Shown: positions 48,441 through 60,458 of the stretch, piece by piece
How the letters are laid out: each line of letters opens with the position of its first letter
Numbering within the stretch: position 1 is the first letter of the stretch
Notes under the pieces: model-generated
Databases searched by the model: none
Seen by the model: only the letters and a program-made list of their open reading frames with translations
What the model was told of the DNA's origin: nothing
Program-made: the position numbers and the translations under genes
Assembly: GCA_038373865.1 (NCBI GenBank)
Contig: JAXGGA010005583.1
Span: 1-64,000 of the forward strand
Direction of reading: 5' to 3'
DNA from: Uloborus plumipes
Taxonomy: Eukaryota; Arthropoda; Arachnida; Araneae; Uloboridae
Length of the DNA stretch: 64,000 nucleotides

Positions 48441-49848
48441 TCAAATTCTGTCGGTGCGACAGTGCAAAAAATAACTAATCACGAAAATAATCACAAAAGG
48501 AGATAATTTTAAATCCCTCCGTAACAGGAAGAGCCTAAAAGCGAAAGCAAGAATTTTATTTGTTTATACTCAAGCAAAAATGGCAAGAGACAATCATTCT
48601 TCTCTTTCTTGTCAATGATTTTTTTGCAATCGTTAACTAAGCTCGTGCAGACGATAAATTTTTTATTTAAATTTTACTTCTAGTTATTAAAAAATGCTTG
48701 CATATTTTTCCTTGGTTAATTTAGCGACTTGTAATTTTTTGAACCTTACGAAGAAATTTTTCTAATAAGGTATTGTTTCTGCGCTACCCAATGATGCTAA
48801 AAGCTAGACGACTCGATAATTATTTTGGGAAGATAGACTTATTTTATGCCGTTTTGGGATTTTAAAATTAAAACTCGTGAGGATTGAATCTTTTTTGCCG
48901 TTTTACAAACTGTGTTTTTGCATAGAAAACGTACATAGATACATTATGTTTTATTATATCAATTTGTATGTTTTATTGCATCGAAGACTTTTCGCATCTT
49001 ATTTACTAATAATTTTATTCACTATGTATTTAAAAATAAATAACTCACAATTTGCTTCTTTGTTCGAATTTTTAACATAAAAATCGTACGTTTCTTATAG
49101 CTTTGTCAATTAATTTTTTGGACGGTTTTGTGTATTAGGGTAAGATGAGAGTTTTCTGATTAATAAGTGCTTCTTTAGTATGATATTTAATGTGAAGAGA
49201 CCAGGAAAAGTAGATTGAAAATCAATACAACTTAAAGAACCATAAAGTAATTAACTATAGAACATATCAATTCAAAAAAAGATCGAAGAACTCAGCAAAA
49301 AAAAGCATATGTTTTTTAACTGCAACCATGTTGAAAATATTAATTTGTCAGAATCAAATTAGGTTCATTTTATACTACCTTTTTAGACCTCTCCCCCACC
49401 CCACTCAGATGTCCACTTCGCTCGAATTTAGTAGAAAGTAGGCTATAAATAAGATTATCTGCTCATAGAAAACTGTGTTGCATGATTGATGGTATTGTTT
49501 CCATTAGTGAAAAAATAAATGAGTTTAGTTTCCAAGATAATCTGTTTTCCAATAAACGCGATAATTATTTTTTTTATATGAATCTATAAAACAAATAACA
49601 TGTCACTCGTTTCGTTTGCTGAATTAAGCAAAAATGCTGCGCTGTATAATTTCTAGGGTAATTTAAAACGATTAACTATGCAGTTGAGCTCACTTATAAG
49701 AATACCAATTTAATGAGAGCTTTGTTTTAGTCAGTAAATCAGAAAAATTTCGTTTTTCCAATGTAAAGTATATGAGAGTAAAACTCACTTAACAAGCAAG
49801 CTCAGCTTGAAGCGAGCAATATCTTTGTAATTTGTAAAATGTCTATTG
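48441..49848. other. AT-rich stretch before the hAT element
   Basis: No supported feature. The 67-codon frame at 48877 is hydrophobic and T-rich, as expected for chance. Confidence 0.5.
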
Positions 49849-49856
49849 ACTTCTAG

Positions 49857-51425
49857 TAGAGGCGTACATAGCGCCCCCCCCCCAGCCCCCGCGGCGCGGG
49901 AGGGGGGGCGCCAGAGGTATGGGGCGCACTCTGAAAAAATAACACAATTTTTTCCCCGTATTCAATGTCACTTCCAGGTGTTCCGAATGAAATCTGCATC
50001 GATACGTCACATATGATGCATAACGTAATGATTTCACCACCCTTCCTGCCTTCTCCCGCATAACATATGCCCACTGTCCACCTCTAATTGAGCTCCTATG
50101 ATCAAGGGCGCCTGAACTCAGTTTTTGAGAGGATCTTCATTCAAATTCAGTTTAATCTTAGTATTCCAAAGCAAGATTCTGGAAAATATTAACTTAACTT
50201 CAAAAACAGTTCAAAAACCCAGAAGTATCATTAGACGAAGCCTGCTGCCTTCTACAGAAGAACGGAACTTTTCTTCAAAATTATCGATTGAACTGTGATA
50301 GTTTAGTTAATGAAGCAAAAGAATTTGCAAACGCATGCAAAATTGAAACTGCATTGCCTACTAAAAGGCAAATGAGGGTTAAATGCTTTTTCAATGAGCT
50401 AGAGAAAGATTTTCTGTCAGACCCATATTATAGCTTCAAAGTACAAGTGTTTTACGCTGCAATTGACATAATGATAAACCAACTTTATGAAAGATTTCAG
50501 AGTATGTCCTTAGTTAAAAATATATTCAACTTTTTAAGCCCCAAAGCATTAACAGAATACTCAGATAAAGAACTTGTGGATGCAGCTATTAAGTTTTGTG
50601 AAAAGTATGAAAACGATGTGTCTGGCTCAATTACATCAGAAATTATTTGTATACGAAACATTTTATCAGGTGAAATAAAAGAGAGAAACTTGATAAAAAT
50701 TACTGAAGTGGCTCATCTTGTTATGATAGAGAACAATGTTTTATCATCCAGTGTCCCAGATATATGCACAGATTTTATATTTATCACGTTTCCAGTAACA
50801 TCCGCATCAGCAGAGAGATCCTTTTCTAAATTAAAACTAATTAATACTTATCTACGAAGTACAATGACAGACGAACGATTGAGTGACATCGCTGTATTAA
50901 GCATAGAAAGCTCCAGAGTTCATAAGTTAAATCTCTACGAACTTATTAAAAAAATGTTGAGTACTAAACATGGCAGGGGATGAAGCATGAGTTTATAGTG
51001 GAAGAATTAATTTTATCCTCCTGCAAGGAAGTAACTTATTGAAACTTAACTGTATATAATTTGACTGCAAATATTTTTCCTTGTGTTCTTTTTCTAATGT
51101 GCTTTAAAATTAACAGTAACCTTTAATGAAACTTGGAGTATAATTATTGTAAGATATCCTAGTATTTTCTAGTAAGATTTCAATGTGTATAATGTTTATT
51201 ACCTTTCTTGTATTCTGCTTTTTCATTGCAATTACAATTTTCATTACTTTATATTTTGAAATAAACTTGATTTTAAATATCAGAATACTCTTCAACGAAG
51301 TCTTGTTATAGCTTTTAATTTTTTGCCATAAATCTAAGATAGGGCATACTTAAAAATCTTTCGGGGGGGGTGGCACTAATAAATCAAGCGGGGGGGGGGG
51401 ACGTCGAAGTCTATGTACGCTACTG
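49857..51425 (+). mobile_element. hAT-superfamily transposon, internally deleted
   Basis: The ends are short imperfect inverted repeats. The left end reads TAGAGGCGTACATAG and the reverse complement of the right end reads CAGTAGCGTACATAG. Immediately outside both ends lies the identical octamer ACTTCTAG (49849-49856 and 51426-51433), an exact 8-bp target site duplication as expected for hAT. Homopolymer C/G tracts sit just inside both ends (near 49875 and 51395). At about 1.57 kb it is shorter than typical autonomous hAT elements and carries only the C-terminal part of a transposase, so it is probably a deletion derivative. The perfect duplication suggests a fairly recent insertion. Confidence 0.92.
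50288..50983 (+). pseudogene. hAT transposase C-terminal fragment (ZMYM1-like)
   Basis: This 231-codon open frame is the longest in the window. Residues about 168-184 read FPVTSASAERSFSKLKL, the hallmark of the hAT C-terminal dimerisation domain, followed by TMTDERLSDIAVLSIE as in ZMYM1-like and other animal hAT transposases. The upstream part (FNELEKDF, YYSFKVQVFYAAIDIMINQL) fits the region preceding that domain. The N-terminal zinc finger and the first catalytic residues are absent. The frame opens with a non-ATG codon (TTG) after stop codons, so the true start is lost or was on a deleted segment. The stop lies well inside the element, about 440 bp from its right end. It is unlikely to be an active transposase. 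A domesticated role cannot be excluded, but the exact target duplication argues for a plain transposon remnant. Confidence 0.88.
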
Positions 51426-51629
51426 ACTTCTAGCTCATATATTTCTTTCTTAGAAAAAAAATCTTAAACATTTTGAAGTTAATCAAATATTAGTGATGAG
51501 CTAGAAAGCCTGAAAACGAAGGATGAAGGTCCTTTATAATAATTCGAGAAGAGTGGAAGTGTTTGAAATTTGCATTATATACTAACCCCACTGTCATCAC
51601 CTTAAGACATACTTCGATATACTACAGCT

Positions 51630-51812
51630 CAAGGTTCATCAGTGGTTTAGATGTAGAAGTTTTGCCTCGAGAGAAAGAGGTCATAGGCTCGATTCCCGCC
51701 GCTGCCCTGGATGTTATTTCCTCTCTATGTGTGTAAAGATGTCTTGTTTTGAGTTGAATGTTAACAAAGAACAACCTCTCGAAGCAATGGCACCCCAAAT
51801 CTTCATAGTTAT
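51630..51812 (+). repeat. tRNA-derived SINE, copy 2
   Basis: Same family as the copy at 34740: a B box GGCTCGATTCC (51686-51696), a weaker A box (AGTGGTTTAGATGTAG, 51641-51656), a CTCTCT body and a tail with AACCTCTCGAAGCAATGG, then CTTCATAGT. It is more diverged in the A box and in the body, and no clear target duplication is seen. It lies about 200 bp beyond the hAT element. Confidence 0.65.
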
Positions 51813-54599
51813 TACTAATTAATTTTCACCCAGCAACAACAGCTGCAGCTTAAATTAAAACTTATGCGGATGAAAAAAATAATAAAATCGATAAAAACAA
51901 AAAATGTGAAGAATTTGAATAACAATTTAAGATATTCAGTGGTTTGTATGTGACGAAAAAGCTCAAATCTTTTTCGATGACAGACTCAAATAACAATGGT
52001 TTTGAGCTGGTCTTTAGTATTTCTCATCATCAATAACTCAAGATAAACACAGTAAAACAATTCAAACCATGAATACTAACTTTGGAACTGTGCATCAATT
52101 TCAAAAAGCAAAGCAAATATGCTTGAATTTTTAATTTAACTTCTTTTTCTCGAATAATTTTCATACAAGCACTCGATTATAACGAGCAAATATCGCGATA
52201 TCTTCGCACATGTTACAAGCAAGTCTGACGCATGAAACTAATATTTATTTGGCAATTTGATTCGCATTCGATGTATATCCTTTTCATAAAACAGTTGTAA
52301 CTAAGGAATCAAAAATTAAAAGTTATTCAATTCACAGAATTACCATTACTTAGCTTCCAACAGAATCGGAAATAAAATCATTTATTGTCACAATAAGTGA
52401 ACTTGAGGAACCGAACACTTCATTCACAAAAATAATCGAGAACGGGGAAACAGCTTTGGCAGTGTTCCAAATAGCGGAGGGTAGAAACAGTTGAAATAAA
52501 TTATGTCATTTTGTAGCTTTTTTTTTCTTTTGCCAGGTCATTGCCAATATTTATTGTCTCATAGCTTAGTATTCTCATGATTTCTCGCACTAAAATGTGT
52601 ACCAGATATCGAAAAATTGAAAAAGAAAAGAAGGAAATGTAATTTCATTTTATTGCTGTGTTTCTGCTTGATAGTAACATTAGCATATAAAATCTATAAA
52701 GTTATCTTGTTTTAACTGGAAACTCTAACTGATTTATTATATTACTGTTTTTTTTGTAAATGGAGCATATTCGGTTTTTTAGACACACATAAAGTCACAT
52801 TACTCAAGTTGATTTAATTTTGCTATTGACGTAATCAAATGGACCCCAATCATTCCATTAATTGCAATAAATTATTTTAATCCCCAAAGTTTTAACCATT
52901 TCAAAAATGCACGAAGAGTAAAAAATGTAATATAAAGCAAATTATTTCGTATACGTTTTCCTAAATACCGTTAAAATACAAACCGATGCAAATGATAAAA
53001 TTTCTCATCAAATTCCTGTAACAAATGACGAAATTTTGATCTGTAGTTTATTTTCTTATCAGAAACTGCAAATTTTATTTCCAACTTTCCATTGACTCTT
53101 TTTCTATGATTCGGAATTATAATAATAATAAATAAATAAATGGTAAAAAAACAACGCTGTTACGTAAAACGACTGAACATTGAATTAATACCACAATCCA
53201 TTTTCGTGGAGGTAGAGAAGAAACTTGTAGTAATAATTGAAGATTACATCAAAAAAACGGGCGGAGGAAACAAATCAGCGGTTCAGAAGTAAAAGTTTGG
53301 GAGAAATATTAAGGAAAAAAATATCATTGCTCCTAACAACATTCAGAAAAAACAATGCAAGAGCAGTAAAACTTCCAAATTTTCAGTAAGAATTCAATTG
53401 TATCTAAATTACATGATGTCTTATAAGCATAATATCTATGTTTTATCATGGTAAGTGCACATAATACAAAAAAAAATCCTCTAACGAAACATATTTAAAA
53501 ATAAAAATAAACGAATAAATAAATAAAATAAAATCAGAATATGTAGGAATAGCAATTGAAAATCTAAACATAATACATAACAAAACAGACAATCAAAAAT
53601 CATGAATTTTCAGTGAAGAAAAACAATTTAAAAAATATATATTTTTTTCGGTTTTCTAAAAAATAATGCGTTAAAAAAAGGAATGGAATTTGTGTATGTT
53701 GAAGGATTTGTCAATGTTTCTTGCATTTAAAAAAGCTGCAATACTGGTGTAGTAACTATTATAAGCATTTTTTTGCATATTTGTTAATGGGCAGTTTACA
53801 TTTTGGAACTATTATTATCCGAAGCTTTAGCATTAGGGTAAAAAATTGTGTTGCGTTATTTACGTAAATTATGTATATTTAATTCCCTGTAGTAGTTATG
53901 CGTACCCACTAACACCACGAAATGTATACCAAACATAAGTGAAAATGAAAGCAAATTGATCAGAGATGAAAGCATTAATGAATTCATAAAAAATTAAATC
54001 AAGCTAAGAGTAATTTATTTAAATACAAAATGTGACAGATAAAATGCTTTAAGTAGCTTAAGTTTTTTTCCGGTGCTCTGTAACAAAAAACAAATAGTAA
54101 TTTCAATTATGCTTGTGTATCTTTAGTTTTAAACAGTTTTTATACTATCAAACACAAATTTAGTTTATCTATTAAGAAACAAAAAAGGAACACTCAGAGT
54201 AAATTTTGGAACACTTTTACAGATGAAGTAAATGTTTGAATTATTTGCTCCCATGTAATAACAACAGTTAGAAACGGGGAAAAAAAGATGCTCGTTTCAT
54301 GTGATTATTTTCCAGTTGTCTATTCACATTATAGTTCAATTCATTGACGTACACGTATTAGAATATCACGTATACATATAATCCTGGTTTGAAGCATTAT
54401 CTACAAATTTAAGATGATATAAAGCAATCTCTCTACGGCCCTATAGCTAATGATACTTCATTAATTACACTTAGAGCATTTGAAATGAAAAGGGTAAAGT
54501 CGTATTCAGCAGTGCATAAAAGCCATATGCCGTAGAAATCCTTTAAATAATAGAATGCAGGACAATGAAGATATCATTTGCTAAATTAGAGTATAAGTG
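51813..54599. other. AT-rich stretch
   Basis: A 50-codon ATG frame (53140-53292, ending TGGGNKSAVQK) overlaps what may be a truncated SINE head (AAATCAGCGGTTCAGAAG at 53270), so it is probably incidental. Nothing else supported. Confidence 0.4.
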
Positions 54600-55440
54600 C
54601 GGAAGATTTGGGCTTCCTGCCAAGCTGCGGGGAGTGAAAAGGATTTAAAACACATTCTGTTTGCTTTCTCTCCGCTGTGGTCTTTGTCAACAATTGTTAG
54701 GGATTCAAATAAATCAGTTGATCGCAGTTATGAGATAATGATTGGAATCTCAACAGTGAGTTTTAGTTTTGATTGTAGTGGATTGAATATGCGTGGAATT
54801 GCTTCACCGACAATATAGCGTCTGTTTGACATTTTCTGGAAACATTTAAATTGTTGAACTTTCGTAATAATAGCTAACGATCCAATTTTGTACTTATAGA
54901 CACAACTATACATAGGGAAGGAAATTATGATCTAATATCTTGGATATTAGTAAACACATTTTTGACAACCTCTTCTAGCTGTTGTTTGTGGTTTAGTGTT
55001 TGTTCATGCAATCTGATGGACAGATTTTGTTCAAAGACCTGCTTTGCTTGGGTGAGTGAGTTAATGACTTTCAGGGTTGCTTTGAGTAGCTCCTATTTAT
55101 TGAATGCCACATGAATCTTGGTTGGTCAGTAAAGCTTTTCGTATCGAATCTTAAACCCATTCAGATGTTTTCAGTCATTGACAGTAATCGGGATCGAAAA
55201 TCTCATCCGTCAATGATCTGAGATTTTCCCCCATTTTCTACAGTAAACGCAACCGTGCACGAATTTTGTCTTTTTAACATTCCAATTAAGGAATGTTACA
55301 ACAGCTTCACATGCACCAATTAAAAAGGGAATTGAAAGTTTATATGTAATCCATACCTTCTCTCCAGATTAAGTGGTTCTTTCTAAGGTGTGCGATTCAC
55401 GAACTTCTAACTTATGTAAAGCAGAACACATACACACACA
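54600..55440 (-). pseudogene. Decayed coding sequence of unknown family
   Basis: Reading the minus strand from about 55440 leftwards, one frame stays coding-like for about 160 codons despite about five in-frame stops. It includes SGEKVWITYKLSIPFLIGAC, a CVYCRKWGK segment, and a coiled-coil-like end (ATLKVINSLTQAKQVFEQNL, then HEQTLNHKQQLEEVVKNVF) stopping near 54925. A second frame, shifted by one base, continues from about 54913 with MSNRRYIVGEAIPRIFNPLQ. It passes one stop and runs on through a segment containing KSFSLPAAWQEAQIFRTYTL. Stop-free runs of about 50 codons with many Glu, Gln, Lys and Trp are unusual in this base composition. I do not recognise the protein; a dead host gene, a transposon gene or an old viral insertion are all possible. 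No inverted or long terminal repeats were seen around it. Confidence 0.5.
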
Positions 55441-57553
55441 CAAATAAAACTTTTTCATTAATCCATTTCTTGCAATACAATTAACAAGAAGTTTTAGGTA
55501 AATCTTAATGCAAAAAATTGATACATAGTTTGATGTATTGAAATTTTTATATCATAGAAACTAACGTGCAAACATTTAAAAACACATATACTTTTTACCG
55601 TTTTCCTCGTTTAATAAATACTCGAGCTTTAGTGTAAATTTTGAAGCTCCAAACCTTAGGGATAAATCTTTAATTTACACAAACTTTACATGTATTATGT
55701 TATTCTGGAGACTTTATTTTTCAAATTTATACCACATGAGAATTTCAGCCTAATTAATTCGTATAAAAGAGCATTTTAAGAGTTATTTTTCTCTCCTTTA
55801 TACACTTTCAGACCCGCTAGCCTCACATTAAGAGGAAAGCTCTAACAGCAAAAGGCAAAGATGAGTTGCAGTAAACTATACCTATTCTAGGAAAACAAAA
55901 AGGAGTTAATTATGAACATATATCGCAAAGGTTGGATATTATTATAAGGTTGATAACCGAAAGAAATGGATAAAAATATACGCCTACTATATCAATTAGG
56001 ATTATTCGTAGTGATAAGATAATATCAAGAAGATAATATTTATGCGTAATCACATATTTGTGCATCTCTAACGTTGGATTTAAACTTTATATATTATGAC
56101 CTGTTGATGTATTATAAGTGTTTCAATTGTTTGTATGTAACTCTGAATAAAAGATAAAATTAACGTTCTTTGCAAATATAAAAGTAATATATTTAATACT
56201 ATTGTTACTACTAAAGACTAAACTATATTACATGTTGATGCATTTTTTATAAGTGCATGTAAACTTATAATACATCATGGTTTAAAACTTTTTAGTTTGA
56301 TTAACTCTAAAAACATATTTTTTAGTTTTTGGAGCTATAATTTAATTATTTTTTATTGTTTTACTCAGTTTAAAAATATAAATGGCACTAAATTTAGCAC
56401 AATGGATTAAATGTAAAAAAAAGTACTTTACACAGAGCACTTTAAGTCATGGTTAGATTTTCCATATGTACTAAAATTATACTCTGAGCTTCAATAGCAG
56501 TAACTGAAATTTGTATTTGAATATTGAAAAAATATACAGGTTACCAGATATTGAAGAACCTAATGCATCTTTTATTGCATTTTCTGAGAACCATAACTAG
56601 CCATAATTTAATAACAAACTAACCAAAACTGAATTGCTATAACTTAAAATACTTTTACTGTCTAAAGTTATAGTGTCTTAAAGATACACGCGTGTAAAGA
56701 TAGAAAATACGTGTAAGAGAACCAATGTTTTTTTTCACCTTTTGAAGAATTTGAGAAAGAAATGTTAGTGGTAGAAATTTTACATTATTTTACTGATATT
56801 ACCATCAAATGCATAAAAAATTGATTTACATTTCGCGAATATAGTTACCCTTTAACTCAATTTTATCTTTTTTTTTTTTTGTTTACACGTCTCTTTTACT
56901 AATATGCCCTTTTTGTCGGTTCTTTCGCCGACCTATAAAACGAAGTTACTGTATTAGGTTTTACGAAAAAGTCTCGCCTGTTCGAAATTCTTATTCCTTC
57001 ACTTCACTCCTTGAGGGGCCACAGTAACCGTCATTGTTGTGACTTAACGGCAGATAAATTCTTATTAAGCATGCAGACTTAGTTCAGACAAATACTCTCT
57101 CTTAATGTATCGTAACTACTTTTTTTACAATATTTGTAAAAGTATTTTTGAGAGTTCAAAAATGTTAACCATTAACAAGAGAAGAAAAATGCTACCTAAA
57201 AATAAAATATGACGACCGTCGATTAAACAACACATTAAAGAAACAAAAAAAAAAATGCCGATTGTGTTTTCCTTTATTACTTTTTTCATAATATTAAAAT
57301 GTGTTTTTTGGAGAAAAACTTAATACATTAAATTGATTGTTTTGGTCCAAAAAAACACCTTACTATTCAAGTAATTATTGAAATAAGAACTAACATACCA
57401 TCTATAGTACTTTTTCCATTTCCTTTTTTTTTCTTTCTTTCTTTTTTTTTTTTTTTAAAGGAGAGATTTGGCTAAAAGGATAAATAGCAAAAAATATATA
57501 ATATTTTGTTTCCTAAATAAATTCAAAGTGATTTCAGTTAAATTTAAAATATA
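55441..57553. other. AT-rich stretch
   Basis: No gene or clear repeat; homopolymers and poly-T/CTTT at about 57423-57456. Confidence 0.5.
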
Positions 57554-57555
57554 TA

Positions 57556-57787
57556 CAGTAGAACTTCTTCAATAAGAATTAAAGGATATCTAGCGGAGTG
57601 TAATTGAATCGTTCGGATTACAGAGTATATTTTACTTTTCAGATGTTCTGCACAAAAAAAAGAAACAAGAACTTGGCTAATATAGATCATAAGTGAAATT
57701 TATTTACTGTACATTTATATCATCTTGGCGGTTTTTGGATCAGTGGACTTTCGGATTACAGGGGTTTCGATTGAGGAGGTTCTACTG
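57556..57787. mobile_element. pogo/Tigger-like MITE
   Basis: The termini are CAGTAGAACTTCTTCAAT and, on the complementary strand at the right end, CAGTAGAACCTCCTCAAT, flanked by TA on the left and CA (a decayed TA) on the right. The CAGTAGAACCTC end is the common pogo/Tigger terminus in animals. The length is 232 bp. An internal motif similar to TTCGGATTACAG occurs twice in the same orientation, near 57615 and 57752. There is no transposase. Confidence 0.72.
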
Positions 57788-58309
57788 CAGTTCATGTCCT
57801 TAAGTTATAGTATAACTAGTGTTTGATCAATTGTGTGTTCAAGAATTTCATTGCTGCTTCTAGTTTTGTGGGTGATAAAATAAAAAGTAGTAAATAAAAT
57901 GCTTTTTTTGTGGTAACTAAATAGTTTTTAAACTAATTATTGTTTTTATATTATGAGGAATTAATGCATTCAAATGTGTGTGTACAAATTATCCCACTAT
58001 AAAACGGAAGATATCACTTATAAAAACTATATACTATAAAACGGAAGATATTACTGTTACAATATTCGACTTGCTGAGATAAGCAGGCTGACTATGTTCA
58101 GTTCAAACTTATTAATTTCTTTTATTTGTATTTTTCCCGTTTTATCACAGAATCAAGACAAGAAACATTATAATTTATAATAACCAACCAATATCTTTTT
58201 TAAAGTTTTTAACGATGTTTTTAACAAATGTTTTTTTTTTAATTCCAAGCACGAAAGTTTATTGAACTTTTTGCAAAAGACTCGGAACTTTCTGCACTGA
58301 CTCAGACTT

Positions 58310-58429
58310 TCAATTACATGGTGTTTTTGTTCCCTGAACTTGTCTTTGCCAAACAAAACAGAGGAAGGTAAATGACACAGTGTAGTTTTCCATATCAATG
58401 CTAGTTACCGATGTAGATTTTCCAGCTAT
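58310..58429 (-). CDS. Candidate terminal exon
   Basis: On the minus strand a long pyrimidine tract CTTCTTCGCCTCTTTCTTCAG forms one of the best 3' splice sites in the window. The next 39 codons are open (IAGKSTSVTSIDMENYTVSF and onward to GTKTPCN) and end at TGA 58310-58312. An overlapping frame of 76 codons also exists from 58398. No upstream exon or family was recognised. Confidence 0.22.
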   Translation of the reverse strand: MAGKSTSVTSIDMENYTVSFTFLCFVWQRQVQGTKTPCN

Positions 58430-58904
58430 CTGAAGAAAGAGGCGAAGAAGAAAAGCAATTAGATCTTAGTGACTATTTGAAAGTTGTGAACATGATCTAA
58501 ATTAAAAATTGTTTGCTCTTTATTAATTATTATTCTTCATTGTATTATAAAAATGACTTTTCATCTTAAGCATTGTAAACAAGTATGTGCTCAGGATAAA
58601 AGAAATGGATTTTTTTCTTTTTAATGATCAGCTATTAGTCTCACAAAAAAGACTGGAAGAGTAAGTAAAATAGCATAATAAAAATAGTAAAGGGGTTTGG
58701 CATATAGGGTTATGCAGACCAATAAGCCCCCCCCCCCCATTTTCTATTTAGGATAGCAAAAGTTCACTTGGTCGCGACTCTATCGTCCTCAAAATGCCTA
58801 ACTAATAAAAAAGTTAATATTAGCAAGTGTAAGTGTCACAACCATTCTTACAAAAGAATCCTTTAAAAAGTACCTGATCTTATTTCACAGTAAATTTTGT
58901 ATTA

Positions 58905-60456
58905 CACTGCTCAGAACAATTAAAGGATATTGAGATTTTGGTTTGATTTGGCACCTAAAGCCCATTTTGGATGATTGATACATTATCGACTACACGTAGT
59001 AAGCTATAAGAGATAAAAATGACATTAGTTTAGCAGAAAAAAAATGCTTTTTATTCAGCTTTTGGGTACAAAAGGGGAAAAAAATGAAAAAAAAAACGCA
59101 TTTTCTGAAAATGAGAAAAATAAATTAAAAAAAAGTTTCCTTTGAAGAATACCACTTTTAGTAGGGGGTATGGTTTCTCCGGACAGCTAGCAGTGGTAAA
59201 CACCTCTGAGGCATGGACTCAATGAGGGTATTAATGAGGGACTGGGGTATTCTGCTCCACTTCTCCTGAAGAGCTCTTTCGAGTGCCTGAAGAGTTTCTG
59301 AAAGTGATAGCCGTTCAGCCATTCGTCTTCCTAGGATGTCCCAAACATGCTCTTGGGTTCATATCCGGAGAACACGCTGGCCATTCCATACGTACGATTC
59401 TTTCTTCAAAAAGAAAATCGCTCACCAAGTTAGCACGATGTGGCCTGCAATTGTCGTCAATTAAAATGAAGTCATCTCCAATTGCTGCAGCGTAAGGGAC
59501 GACGATAGGTGTGAGGATCTCATCCCTGTATTGTTGACCATTCAGAGTTCCATTTCGGAAGATATGGAGGTCGGATCGACCATCAATGAAAATGCCGGCG
59601 TATACCATCTCACCTCCACTACCAAATCCGACATTTTCGCGCACAAATGCTGGAATATTTCTTGTGCCACGTGCCCTTCAAATAAAAACCCGCCGATTAT
59701 CAGGATGAAGGGTAAAACGGGACTCATCAGAGAACAGGATATTGCACCACTCATTTCTTCCCCAACTAACGTGCTCCGTTGCCCACTCTCTACGGGAACG
59801 ACGGTGACTTGCACTTAGTCTGACACACGCCATTGGTCGACGGGCATACAAGTCAACAGCTTGGAGTCTATTTCGGACAGTTTGTGTTAAAACACGGGTA
59901 CCAGTAGCCAAACAAAGTGGTCATTGCAGTTGAGTGGCACTCCTATTTCGGTGCCTCTGAGCAGTTAAAGCTAAATAGCGGTCTTCATTGGACATTATAG
60001 CCGGTCTACGTCCTTGGCCTGATCTATAGTCAGCTCTTTCAGTCTCTAGAAAACGGTTCCAGACCCTGGAAACTACACTTTGAAAAACTCCGATGGCTTC
60101 CACTACCTCGGCTTGTATTTGGCATTCCTCGAGGCTGCCAACAACTCTAGAAGCTTCTGAATTGGTCAAATGTCTTCGTTGAGACATGGTACTCATCAGA
60201 ACAATGCTCTTACAGAACGTAGATAATTCTTTTCTGCCTTATCTTATAGTAAAATGAGAGTGAAATTTCACTCGCTGCCGCCGAAGAGTCGTTTTCGACG
60301 TCTAACTTAAAATTTGCATACTATGAAGTTTGGAAATGAGCAAAATTTACATTTGTAACTCTCTCCTTCCGTTTTATGCAAAAAAAATTGTTAAAAAATG
60401 TTTAAACCCATTTTGTATAAGAAACTTACAATATCCTTTAATTGTTTTGAGCATTG
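58905..60456 (-). mobile_element. Tc1-like DNA transposon, full length, inactive
   Basis: Imperfect terminal inverted repeats of about 28 bp are visible. The left end begins CACTGCTCAGAACAATTAAA. The reverse complement of the right end begins CAATGCTCAAAACAATTAAA, and both continue into GGATATTG. A TA dinucleotide flanks each end (58903-58904 and 60457-60458), which is the target duplication expected for Tc1/mariner. The total of about 1.55 kb is normal for the family. The interior holds one transposase reading frame on the minus strand, described separately, which is broken, so this copy cannot move by itself. Other fragments of the same family were not seen in the window. Confidence 0.93.
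59158..60196 (-). pseudogene. Tc1-like transposase pseudogene (DD34E type)
   Basis: This would be a cut-and-paste transposase of about 346 residues, close to the usual Tc1 length. From the N-terminus, a paired-like helix-turn-helix region (start MSTMSQRRHLTNSEASRVVG) is followed by an AT-hook-like GRRP stretch. The DDE catalytic core then shows its first Asp in FSDESRF, its second Asp in LIDDNCRPHRA, and the catalytic Glu in the IEHVWD segment. Thirty-four residues separate the second Asp from that Glu once the frame break is allowed for. Three lesions kill it: an in-frame TGA at 59921-59923; an in-frame TGA at 59678-59680 where Trp is usual (before RARGTRNIPAFVREN); and a 2-nt loss just after SPDMNP (about 59350), after which the reading continues in another frame to a stop at 59158-59160. 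The C-terminal LPLLAVRRNHTPY matches the family style. ATG at 60196 is chosen because it directly precedes the DNA-binding domain. Confidence 0.93.
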
Positions 60457-60458
60457 TA

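Noticed and set aside
53140..53292. 50-codon ATG frame ending in TGGGNKSAVQK
   Set aside because: Its 3' part overlaps a likely truncated SINE head and there is no splice or homology support.
59531..59818. Plus-strand and alternative minus-strand frames in the Tc1 element
   Set aside because: Shadows of the transposase frame; the catalytic motifs fall in the other minus-strand frame.
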